A DNA stretch of 64,000 nt from Onchocerca volvulus. Lineage: Eukaryota > Nematoda > Chromadorea > Rhabditida > Onchocercidae. The notes under the pieces were generated by a model. That model was given only the letters and a program-made list of their open reading frames with translations. It was not told the DNA's origin and searched no databases. This document shows, one piece after another, positions 13,020 to 24,739 of this stretch. How positions within the stretch are numbered: position 1 is the first letter of the stretch; each line of letters opens with the position of its first letter. Where the stretch lies: NCBI GenBank assembly GCA_000499405.2, contig HG738137.1:26155832-26219831 (forward strand), in the 5' to 3' direction. Position numbers and translations under genes: made by a program.

Positions 13020-16000
13020 TTAACGCATCCATTGTTAAGGTAGTTTCACAATAATCCAATGAAAATTTTCGATTTGAATTCAGCAACAAAATACACGCAT
13101 GTTGTTCTTTTTATTACTCCACACTAATTCAAAACGGATTAAAAAATAATAATCTTAGCAATTTCTATTTTTAGAGGATCAACCAAAAAAAATCAATCAC
13201 TTTCGAAACATAACCAACTTTACTTTACTTTACCTTACTATTTACTAAAAATAAATTCAATATAAACCAGAACTTTCTTTGGAATGTTTATTTTTTTTTT
13301 TTTTTTGTTTTGATGTCGCTATGCTTTTATTGCAATCTCACTGTTGTTGAAGAGATAGTTCGGAACTAGATAAGCTCATTTCATGGAACGCAGCTCCCAA
13401 CTTTCTATTTTAATAATTTTAGCACTTTCTATTTTTACCAGTCATTACGACTAAAATCATTTGTAGATACTGTAAGTCTTGGTATCGTTGAGAAGAATCT
13501 TCTCTGCTCTCCAGTTTCGTAATCATTAAATTGAGCTTCAGAATTTGACTTATTAAATCCAATTTCCTGACTTGAAAAAAAACTATAAGCACATAAAAAA
13601 ATTTATTTTTTTTTAATTTATTGATTTAGATGGGCCGTATTACGAAATTATTGGTGCACCGTGTGACTGAAGCAAGCATTGACAAAAAAAATTTTTTGGC
13701 AGTTCCTGAAAACAATTTTGCTAATCAATTTGTTATTTTTGATGACGTGCCACTTTTTTGGGATGCATGGGATGTGATGGATTATCATTTGGAAACAAGA
13801 CAAGTCATTAATTCCGTCAGTTGCCTTTATCTCTTATCACTGATACTTTTCTAACACATTTTCTGAAACAAAGTGAAATAAAGTCATATTTTTTAATGAC
13901 TCGATAATTGCCCTAAAAATAACATACTTTTATTGATTTGAGAATTCGGAGGCAATTCTAGTCAAGAATACACCAGTGGAAGCTTGTATCTGTGTGAAAT
14001 TTGCAATAAGTGAAAGGAGCTCTCTAATACAATATATTACTATCTTTGCGCATCTGCCTTATCTGGTTTTCGATGTCACGGTGCAGTGGCATGAATCGCA
14101 TAAATTTCTAAAAGTTAGTTGCAATGATCATTCAAATTATTCGCAAGTTGTCACCAGTGTTTTGTTTTTGATATCATCATATTCCAAGATGTCATATTCC
14201 ATTTCTCTTTTGAACATATCTTCCATCTGAGACTGTTTTTTTTTTTTTTTTATTTTAGGTTGAATTCCCAGTAAATGTCCACGACATGAATGCTTATTAT
14301 GATATACAATTTGGTCATATAAATCGACCAACACATCGAAATACTTCTTGGGATGCTGCAAAGTATGTTTACTTTATTTGTTTCGGTAACAAAATTAATT
14401 GGTAATCAAATTTAAAAATTTGGTTGAAAGTAATAAATTATAAAGCGAACGAAAAGTGACGATGTTAATAATGGTAGGAATATTGAAAGAATTCAGAAAT
14501 GTTCAACCAATATTGGTAGTAGAAAGTTGCATTTCGAGATATAACAGAATTATCAAGTGATCATCGAAAATTAACTCAAAAGTTGTGACTTAGACAGGAA
14601 AATCGTGGCCTGATTTTATGAAAGAACATAGAAAGGACCTCTTTTAGTGATTGCCGTTTTTAAAGACAATAAGAAGTTATAGGAGCTAATAAATATTTGA
14701 TAAAAATGTAGATTGTGTGGAACAAAAAAAACTTGAAGTCCATTTGATGTAGTATATATTTATTTCAAAATATTTGAGATACGAAGTTGTTGGGCACAAA
14801 TGGATGGCTCTAACTGAATTCGATCGAGGCATTGCGCTTTTAAATGATTGCAAATATGGTCACTCATGTACAGGAAATGTCATGACATTGTCTTTGCTTC
14901 GAGCAAGTAAAATTCCAGATGATACTGCTGATATGGGAGAGCACAGAGTACTTTTTTTGTTTTTATTTTCGTATTTTATAATTTCACTGACTAGTTTTTC
15001 CACAGTTTGATTAAATAAAATGACTGATTAGACTTTTTGCAGTGGTAACTTCTGTATTGAATGTATTACTTTTTTCTATGGACATTGGCAAAATGAACAT
15101 TTTGTATTGTGGATGTTCATCACAACATATAGAAATGTGAATTAGTTAAAAAGAAAATCAGAATCCTGTAATTTTTCATGAACTTCCTTTTGACGTGAAT
15201 ATATTTGAAAAGGTTACATAAATCTAAATTTTTTCACTTTTGTTTATTCAGTGTCAAGCTTCCCCTACTTTCTTTCATTTTTCTGGTGATGTATCTATTT
15301 GTGGACAAAGCATCATCACTCTCACGATATTAGGCATTACTAAATCTATTTATTTGCCTACAATTAAGATATCGGCAGTTTGGAATGTTTGATTTTCGTT
15401 GACCAACAATATACCTTTTTTTTTTTCATTAACTAACATTATCTTTTTTTTCTTACTTTATATTATTTGTTTAAAGGTTTTTTTTTTTTTTTTTTTAATA
15501 TACTATAAATGCCATTGTTTTTAGTTTTCGTATGCACTATACCCTTTCATCGGTTCAATGCAACAGCCTTATAACAATCTGAATTTGAGCGTCATGAGAG
15601 CGGCTTACGAATTTAATTATCCTATTCGTTTTGTTAATGGTTGGCATGCTGAAAGTAAACTTTCATCGTTTCTGAAAATCGACGGAAGTGAAGGTTTAGT
15701 CGTTCTTTTTTGAGATTATTGAATTTTTTTTTTGTTAGGAATAGCTTGGATTATTTACATAGATTCATCAAGCATACGATTTTGCAAATGTTTTGTTCCA
15801 TATTTATATCTACTTTAATAAAATTACGGACAAAATTTATTTAATGTTACATTGAAAACTTATGGTCTTGATGGAAGTTCTACTGGTTTATTCTCTGATC
15901 CATCATGTTGAAAGGATAGCTAGGGAATCGCGTCACGTGGTGTCGTATAACTTGATTTTGAGAAAATGATTGACAAGAAGCTAAGCATATGAAATATTTG

Positions 16001-16309
16001 TAATTAGTATTGTATTTTCATCTACTTATAGGTATTGTTATTGACACTGTGAAGCCAGCTGAAGATGATGTCAATACATTGGTTATCCGCTTATTTGAAT
16101 CATTCGGCGGCGGTGTTCATGTAAAACTTATAATTAATCATAGTCGTATTATTTCAGTTGATTTGGGTGATGGTCTGGAAAGAACAGTCTGTTCTTTACC
16201 CATTGAAACTAATAATTTATCAACAGAAAATCAATGTGAAGGTTTTGTTAGTTTAGATTTTCGCGCTTTCGAAATAAAGACTTTGTTACTAAGATTGTTT
16301 GCGCTATAA
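8820..16309 (+). CDS. MAN2C1: Cytosolic-type alpha-mannosidase 2C1 (glycoside hydrolase family 38), complete
   Basis: Exons: 8820-9033, 9373-9540, 9818-9966, 10069-10209, 10286-10437, 10534-10636, 10771-10952, 11142-11349, 11477-11674, 11741-11884, 12154-12343, 12447-12670, 13630-13815, 13943-14113, 14259-14362, 14779-14947, 15525-15693, 16032-16309. They sum to 3150 bases, all in frame: 1049 aa, against about 1040 for human MAN2C1. GH38 metal-site and catalytic residues are present: [11 protein letters not shown] (H267, D269), [14 protein letters not shown] (D379, expected nucleophile and zinc ligand) and [13 protein letters not shown] (H579, D580). The N-terminal TTVERVEKF and the later [20 protein letters not shown] and [14 protein letters not shown] segments match MAN2C1 rather than lysosomal or Golgi enzymes. 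There is no signal peptide. Family role: trimming free oligosaccharides released during glycoprotein turnover. The donors after 11674 (GTTCTC) and 13815 (GTCAGT) and the acceptor before 13943 are weak, so those junctions are the least sure. Confidence 0.95.
12646..13093. repeat. Duplicated exon-12 end and donor inside mannosidase intron 12
   Basis: About 78 bp spanning the last codons of exon 12, its donor and the start of the intron (12646-12725) recurs at 13016-13093 with roughly 10-15% differences. The stretch between the copies contains long poly-T and AT runs. The copy keeps GCATCCATTG and a GTAGTT pseudo-donor. Confidence 0.85.
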
Positions 16310-16490
16310 TGAATCACACTAGATTACCTAAATTGAACATGTAATGGTGAAAAATTTGTTGATTTCCGAAGGACATATTTGAAATCCAGAACCAATGAAC
16401 AAAAATTACTGAAGGATAAAGTGATTTAAATATTTTAATAGTGTCTTTATTTCTTTTTAGAAATATTTTCTTTTATATGAAATAAAGTTT

Positions 16491-16496
16491 TCTGTA
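16491..16496 (+). terminator. Poly(A) signal of the mannosidase gene
   Basis: AATAAA 182 bases after the TAA stop, the nearest canonical hexamer downstream in an AT-rich 3' flank. Confidence 0.6.
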
Positions 16497-16499
16497 ATT

Positions 16500-19400
16500 T
16501 AGCTTGATATTAGCTAAAATTTTTGCCTTAATTGTAGTATCGTGATATCATTGGATTCTTTCTTGTTGTTACATAGTTAATACAGATTATTTTTACGTAA
16601 TTTTACTAACAAAATATTATAGGAAGACTATGTATATCTCTATATTAGATTACTTTTTATACAATGGCTTTTTCTTTTTTCGTCCCTTCCAACTAGAATT
16701 TTCCCAATTTCTCTGCATTACTACATTTTTGAATCTTTATTTGTTAAAAAAAAAATAAAAATTATTCTAATTCACCATATCTCTTTTGTGCATTATTGTG
16801 TCATAATTATTTTTCAAAAAAACTGATTGGTATAAATTCTATTTATGGTACTGCTAGCAGCATGTATGACATATTTTCTTGTTTACTATATTTTCTATTT
16901 CTGTTTGGAAATCTTTATTTCTTTTCGAAGAATCATGTAAGCGATAGTTGTTACTATCATTCGAATTTTATCTTTTATTAGGTTCGAAATGTATTTTTTT
17001 CTAACTGATGAATTAAATTAATGGATTTGACAGTTAATATTGGAATTCATCTGTTGATGACTATGTTTAGTGATATCCAATCGAATTGCTATATTTTCCT
17101 CAAATAGAGCCTTGTTTTACTGAATAACCAACAATTTTGATAATCCTTTAATTTTTATTATAGTTAAACATATTCTTTAGGTCATAAATATTGTTGCTAA
17201 GCTTCTGTATCTAGATCGAAAGCTCGGAATTAATTAAGCAATGTTCTTCTTCAGTTCATCTCATTGTTATTTGTAATAATAAAATAAACACTGATATGAA
17301 TTTAAGTGTAAAAAGAAGAAAAATTAACCATTCTAATATTCTTTACTGCACATGGATTATATTTAACACTTCACTGAAAATATATAAATTATTTCTTAGA
17401 TTTTAATTGACAATGTTGACATTTTTTATTTGTAAACAATCATGTGCCTTGAATAATGTATTTAAGGGACCATTATTATTATTATTATTGTTTTCCTAAT
17501 TAAATTCGGAAATTTTATATGACTTAATTTTCCTGCACAAAATTTCATTTATTAATATTTGGTACAATCTTATTTGCTTTCCCTCAGATTTAAAAGTAAC
17601 TGGCTTGCAAAAGCTGGAGTGTACTTAGAACTTCTGTACAATCAATTTATGATAAATTTAAGAAAAGCAAGGAGTGATTTGAAATATTCTAACTTAAAAG
17701 ATCGTGCCGATAATATAATTATGTCGGAAGTACTAACTATATAAGAATTTTGTTCATTATTAATGGAAACAACAAAACTATTTACAACAGAATTTATCCT
17801 ATTAGTAGTGCTCGCTGTATTATTTTATTTATGTAAACATATGCTTCACATTCATGGTTAGTTTGGTTGGTAGATGGTATGCAAATTTCTTGATTGTTTT
17901 AATTTTCTTTTTATTATACTAAAGGCATCATAGATATTATGCATCATGGAAATATTTAAATTGACACTGAATCATTTTGATCTTTGCATCTTCCATTTCA
18001 ATTTTCATTACCAATATGTTTCTTTTTTTTCTTATCTATTTAAGCTTACGTTACTGATACTTTCATCAAAAAAAAGATGTTTTATACTAAAAATCCCAGG
18101 AAGTATTTCGATTTGATGCTTTTAGAGCTGTTATATGTAAACTATTTGTTAATGATAAAATTTGTGTTGCGTATTAGAAAATTCGGATTGCTTGACATGG
18201 TGACATTATAGCCGTTATCACCGAATTAGCATTTTCTTAAAAACTTTTTGATTGTCATTTTCCTGCATAACTTTATGTAGTAATGGAAGCTATCAAATCG
18301 ATAAAAGTGCAATTTTGAAAGCACTTAAATACTTTAAGCAATTAATTAATTCGTATCATGTAACACAGTAACATAGCTATCAAAATAACAATATCTATAA
18401 GAGACGATTATTTGCTAAATGATGATTAATTAATAATAAAAATTCCAGATAATTTGTTGCAGGACAAGATTATTAACATCAATGAAAACTTATCAAATAA
18501 GTCGATTTAACGGACAGTTTAACGACTAGCATTTCGAGTTTATCCCATTTATCATTTATTCAACAAATATATCATTATCTAGTTTCGGAAAGCAATAATA
18601 ATGATAATAATAATATAATCCTATTAATATCACTGAAAATCAATGAAATTTCGAAACAATAAAAGCAGAAGGAAGAGTAAACAAATATTTTGTTGGAAAT
18701 ATCAGTGATAATAATAGGACTTTTTTCTGAAAAAAAAATTTTTTTTTTCTTGCATCTATTATAATATGAAATAATTATGGAACAATATTCGTTTGATTGT
18801 TGGTAGATTATGAGCAGGTTGAAATATTCAAATTGGAAATTTTATTGAAGTACAATGAGTCTTTTGTTGAATGTAATACAGCATACCGTTTGAAATTCAA
18901 ATATATTACTTAAAATAAGATAATCAAATTCATTTTAGATTGATTTCTATGGTATAAATCGAAATCAATTGTTAATGCATATATTAGTTTAGATATCTGA
19001 TAAACTTAATTTAAATTAAATCAATTCTAATCATTTTTTCTAGTTATTTCTATGGGTGAGTTATAATAAATCAAGAAATGTTAATTTACCTAAAACAGTT
19101 GGCAAGTTTATCAATAAATTAATAGCTTAGTTAAGTAAATGAAATTGCCCATGGCGATTACTTCTGGAAATTTAAATCTGCCAATTTTCCAAATATATTT
19201 AAGATTTCCAAGTGAAATAGTTGCAAATATAGATCACTAAGAGCATTTATTATCCATCATTCATATTCTTATAATATGGATTTAAATCACTTCCAGTTTT
19301 TTTCAATTGAAAATTCTATAATTTTTAATTTTTTACTTATTTATGGGAACTTTTTAGCATCCACTCAAATCTGACTGATTATTTTGTAGCAGTTTTTTGA

Positions 19401-20150
19401 TAACCACTTTTTTAGATTATATTTAATCGTCTAGTTAATAAATCAAATCGTTTGAAACTTTCAACTGATTGGCATGACTGTTTAATTTTTATGCTGATAT
19501 TACTGATTTAGTAATGCTATCATTTTAAAAAATTGAAATTGTTGAATCATTTTTTAGTGTCCAAGCAGTTAAATTATAAGTGCAAGAAAAAAATTGATGC
19601 AAATATGATTAAAAGTAAAAATTTATGCCACCTTACTTAGCAATAATAGACCGGCATATTTCTGGAATATTTTAATTCAAACTTTTCTAATTAAATTTGA
19701 TATAATTTGATACATGAGATACCGTGAATAATTTATACACTCTTTTTTTTCCCCCCCATTATCTCCACAAAATCATTCTTTAATTCAAGTAATAAAAACA
19801 TAAAACCGGATTAGAATTAATAGACAAATAATAGCAATAATAGTGATGATCATAATGGTTGTCAGGTAATATGACAGGATGTTAGTTAAATACATATAAC
19901 TGATGGAATTGCGATAATTTTGGATGAAATTACGATAATTGTGCTCGATTTTAACGATTTGAATTGTTGTCTCTAATTTCATCAACTTCATTCATTTTCA
20001 TTTGCGACTTTCACACTTCTCTTTCGTTTTATATTTATCAAAAGCTTATGATATGAATGACATGAAATGTCAATTGGATAATAATGGCTTTTATCATTAG
20101 CCATCACCCAGACATTGTGTACGCACACTTTCAAAATGATATACTTTATA
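16500..20150. other. Non-coding interval
   Basis: AT-rich sequence with several short frames but no block having both good splice signals and a recognisable product. A 24-base stretch at 17431-17454 resembles part of the 4137-7700 inverted repeat (TGTAAACAATCA, then GTGCCTTGAAT). Confidence 0.6.
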
Positions 20151-20296
20151 CCGGATTTGACGGAGACTGTTTACGATATCAACCATCACAGCGATCTTTG
20201 ATGATTGATATCGTAAACATATCAATATCGTAAACATATCGACCATCGAAAATCGCTATGAAGGTTAATATCGTAAACAGTTTCCGCCAAATCCGG
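20151..20296. repeat. Compact multi-hairpin inverted repeat, MITE-like
   Basis: Outer arms 20151-20195 and 20252-20296 are reverse complements at 40 of 45 positions and start and end with CCGGATTTG / AAATCCGG. Inside, GATATCGTAAAC-type words recur, so 20170-20189 can also pair with 20200-20219 (19 of 20). It therefore folds as one long or two nested stems. Confidence 0.85.
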
Positions 20297-20984
20297 TGGC
20301 TGGATCGTCTAATCATAAGTTATAAAATAAATTGAAGATACATATAATAACATTTTTCTAGCATTCTGGATTATATACACTATTTCTATTTTGAAGCATT
20401 TTGTTTAGATTCTGCAAGAGATTTTCAATAAATTTTGTACCTTATTTATTAATGATGCTTATTGCACTTGATCAAATATGATTTGAAATGTCTCCATTGT
20501 AAATAATTCACCAAGCAAAATTTCAAAATCCCAAGTGAAACATAGCATAATCGATATTTTCGATCAATTGCTTTTTTAAATATACGTTTAATAATCGTTA
20601 CTATTCCTGATATGAGAGTAATGCTAATTTTTCTAGTTTTATGTCAAAAAAAAGAGAAGAGAATATGAAATGAACCATTTCATATAATTTAGAAGCAAAT
20701 TTTTTAATTTAATATAATGGCTGATTGCTTAGCCAAAATTAAATAGATTAATATGCTTTTGGACATTTTTCTTGGCCATATCTGATATAAATATCTCGAT
20801 AAAACACTACACGTATTACACGGAATGTTTGCATAACTTAATATTCTTACTATCAATATTATCGAGATTTTTATTTAAAACTTCAATTTCATCTAATCTA
20901 AAGCTTCCATGATTGAAATTAAGATAATTAATGCACATTATAGTATGGCAGAATTATTAATTGAATTGTAACTGAAGAAAGTGC

Positions 20985-23206
20985 ATGGCAAGAAAAGTAC
21001 GTGTTGTGGATAATGATATTAATATATTTGAAAAATTGAATGGAAATATAAATTCAACTGGCCATAAAAAATGGATTCTATTTGCTTTAATATTATTACT
21101 TATTATAATTGCTGCCATTATTGTACCACCTTTACTAACAATAATTCAAAGGCATTCAATGGAAACTGCATCTGGTTGAAATTTCCATTCGTTTATTCGC
21201 AATTTATAGCATAGATCAATTAAGATATTGCTAATACTTGTCGGATTGAGAAAAATTATTATAATATTTTAAAAATTTTTACTACTAATATCCTTGGTCT
21301 CAAGAGATACAAATTTATGATGTGACAATGTGAAATGTCGTATTTTTTCAATACTTTTTTGTCAATTTCGCTTACCTCTCTTGGATGAAATTTTGTCAAA
21401 TAAGATTTGGCATGTTTTATTAGATAATACACGAAAAGGCAAATTTGTAGAAAAAGGATGTGTTTGTAAAAATTGAAATTGAAAACGTGTCATCCTATCT
21501 GTCATTTTTCAGTTTTAAAGACGATTAGAAATGCAACAGAAATTACACAGACAACATCTACTGAAACTATCGTTTTAACAATAAGTACAGCTGAAAAGAA
21601 AAAACAAAAGGAGAATGAGATTGAGGGAATGTCATATACGGTAAGTGATTGCCTTTCAAATATTATTTATAGAAAAATTAGGCAAATGTAAAGTAGTTTT
21701 GAAATGAATTAATTTGGATTAAACTGGAAAAATTTGAAAGAAAATGGTTTTTTTAGGATAAAATACTAGAAATTGTTGAGAAATTAACAGAACAGAACGA
21801 TAATCCCTGCACAACATATCTTATCGAAGAATTCAATGATAAAGTAACTTTTGGTAAATTGCTATCGAAACCAGAAATTATTGGCGAATTAAGGAAAATT
21901 TTCCATGATATGAAGCCTACTAGCGACATTAATATTACAAAGTAATCATACATTATATTTTTGTTTACTTTATGATGCAAAAAAATAAATGCTGAAATAT
22001 AAATGAGATTTTTATAATTCGGAAAATTTCCGTCTTTTGATTTAAATTCTTGTTAAAAGATGCAATTTTTTTAGTGCAATTGAATCGTTTCGTAAAATTC
22101 CATGGTCATCGCAAATTACAAATATACTGTTTGTCCCAGATGAGGCCATGTACAGGTCGAATCATTATTTATTATTTGTAGAAAAAATGGAATCATTTTT
22201 TCCTGATACTTTGATCACTTTTTATCACTATCACCATCTATATCTTTTATTTTATTAGATTAGTTTCAGGTAACTTCAGTAATCTTATTCATCTGCACTC
22301 TGAAATGTATGAGCAGTTTTTGAAATTTCGTTGCTCTTCAAAAGTTCCAACAAATAGGATTTCAAACTTGGCACATTCATTTTTCAGAAACCAAGAAATA
22401 TACGAGAGTGATATGAAATCGGCGAAAGATTTGCTGAAACAGATGGCAATCGAGAATCCAATCAGTGCACCTCGTATTGTTATTGGTAATCCCGTATATT
22501 TCCAGGATATTCACAGCAGCGTAAGAGCATATTCCTCAGATATGAATGTTGATAAATTAACAGAAGCTATCTTACTCGGTTAGTAACTCAACTTGTTATA
22601 TTTCATTGCGAATGTTTATCAGAATTCTTATCAGCATCATTAGATATTTCCATATATGCTTACTAATCAACTGCACACTGATGCATGGGATTTCTGAAAA
22701 AGATTTGCAATTCCATTCTTGCAGCTATTCCTTCTAATTTGATCTGTAATTACAATTGTATTGTAAATATCAATATTTTTATTGACTTTTTTTTTCACTT
22801 TCACAGAATCTAAAATTCTGAATACTTTTCAAATTTCAAAATCTCATACAGTTCTAAAAATTTTACGCCTAGAATATAACAAGGATAAGAATTTGCATAA
22901 TTTTGTTTGCTTTCATTAGCTTTTTCAGCATTACAAGATGAAGAATCGAAGATGCCAGAAATATTTACTTCAACAATTTCAAATAAGGAAGATGCAACAT
23001 TACCTTCCAGTATCGCAGAAACACTATCTACAACTTCTTGGATTAGGGATACTACCCAAGAACAAAAAATATCAACATTAGTCGACAAAAATATTGATTC
23101 AACTCCAGTTTCTTCCGATCTATCCGGAACTATAGAATGCACAACAATCAGGACATTTGTAAGTTATTCAATAGCAGAATCAGTAGCTAACCTATACCAA
23201 GAATAA
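20985..23206 (+). CDS. Unrecognised type II membrane protein with a Ser/Thr-rich ectodomain
   Basis: Exons 20985-21174, 21513-21640, 21757-21941, 22075-22155, 22280-22578, 22920-23206 join in frame to 389 aa. Residues 1-29 are charged, 30-53 form one strongly hydrophobic segment (ILFALILLLIIIAAIIV), and the remainder lacks further membrane spans, so a single-pass protein with its C-terminus outside is likely. The ectodomain starts Thr-rich with a possible glycosylation site (NAT), then has a helical part with one Cys and a segment ITNILFVPDEAMYRS that faintly recalls the first conserved box of FAS1/fasciclin domains; that is only a suggestion. The last exon is rich in S, T, E and D. The donor after 21174 (GTTGAA) is weak but keeps frame. 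A GTAAGT lies at 23159, so the final 15 codons may instead be intron and the gene may continue. I do not recognise the family. Confidence 0.72.
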
Positions 23207-24735
23207 TTCAAATGGATAGTCAATTTTCACGTATAATTTTAGAATCAAAAAGTGCAAACAAGTTTGCATCACAATCAAGTATTTAAGATAATTTTGTCAG
23301 CTTTAATTATTACGTTGTCACATTAATTATCAGGAAAAATTGATGAATTTATAATCGATCAAGAAATTATCTTTGGCTGCGCCATTCCATCAGCATATTC
23401 AATATCTGCAGACGAAGTCATAACATTTATTAACTTTATCTAACAAAAATTCTCAACATATACTTCTCCAATTAATATTACATAATTTAGTAGCATTAGA
23501 AACGGACTGAGGATTTCAGACATTTTATTGAAATACTATATCCTCAACTAATGAGATCATTGATCAGCAAGTACTGATGAATCTAAAGTTGATATTTACT
23601 GGCAGTCAACGAACTAATATTGATTATTTTCTCCATTAACTATCAATCTTAGGTCAAGTACCACTGAATATCCTCCGATGGCTACCGAGTAGCGGAATTA
23701 AGCATAAAAGTAAGGAATCAGAAGAAATACCCATAGAATCTGCGACGATCGCTACAAATCCTAAAATAAGATTCTTGTCAAGAACAATATAAACAGATGA
23801 TCATCACCAAGAACAATGCAAACAGATATGTTTTCTCACAACTTCATACTCATGAAATCAAACTCTTTACAATTAAAATCCATCATCAAAAAAGATTTCA
23901 TCATCAAAGAAAGAAATTAATGAAATATTTGTTAGAAAGACTATTTTGCCAGAGGAAAAGGAACAATTACCAATATGACATGCAGTCAGTTACTTGCGCA
24001 GAACTATAGTCAACAATGATTGCAAAAGTTAGATTATCGAAATTGATGTCAGAAATGGACGAACAAATTCCAACAACCTTTTATTGAGTGCAATAAATGA
24101 TGAAATATCACTCTATTGCCTTTTTTGCTGACTGCAAAACGAACTAGAATGTAAGAAATCGATTACGGAATCAACAATCGAATTGGAATATTTATCGACT
24201 GATGTTATGGATGCATTCGCAGGACTGTATCAATCAAAAGATGACGAAATTGCAGTCAATATCATCAAATATAAGCAATGAAGTATTCATTTTAGGAGCA
24301 TCATTTATAGCATCGAAAGAAATTGATATTGATGTTTTTGATTCATATATTTAATGCAACAGATCAAGATTCTACAGATCTATTTGTTTCTCAGCATCAA
24401 TTTCAATGCTGAAAATTTCGCAGGAACATATCATGAATATTTATACAGTTCATTTTCATATCAAGTTTTGTTGAAAAATCAAAATTTCTTTAGCGATAGC
24501 ATTGGCGATAGCAAAAAAAAGCTTTACCAGTGATTTCAAGAGAAATAAAAGGATAAAAGATATGAAGGAATAGAAAATATGAAAAGAGATCGAACTGAAT
24601 CTTCCAATCCTTATCAGAAGGCGTCAGCAAGATATCAACGAAATCATGCTAATGAATTAATGTCAAACATCAAAAGAATAAGCAGTAAAGTTTGTCTCCT
24701 ACTACACGAGCTATTTATGATTACGTAGAAATAGA
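23207..24735 (+). pseudogene. Coding-like remnants downstream of the membrane-protein gene
   Basis: Less AT-biased sequence with broken open stretches in different frames: about 23335-23443 (contains EIIFGCAIPSAYSISADE), 23655-23791 after a CTTAG acceptor (KSKESEEIPIESATIATNP), 23888-23985 (KKEINEIFVRKTILPEEKEQ), 24135-24285 (TESTIELEYLSTDVMDAFAG) and 24557-24735 (ENMKRDRTESSNPYQKASAR). Composition is S/T/E/K-rich like the ectodomain of the gene just upstream. Each stretch ends at a stop and I could not chain them by splicing. They may be further exons of that gene, alternatively used, or a decayed duplicated module. Confidence 0.35.
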
Positions 24736-24739
24736 TCTG

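Noticed and set aside
19785..19991. Minus-strand 68-codon frame ending in a hydrophobic segment
   Set aside because: Ile/Leu/Tyr-rich translation is what AT-rich DNA gives by chance. No acceptor near the start and no homologue.
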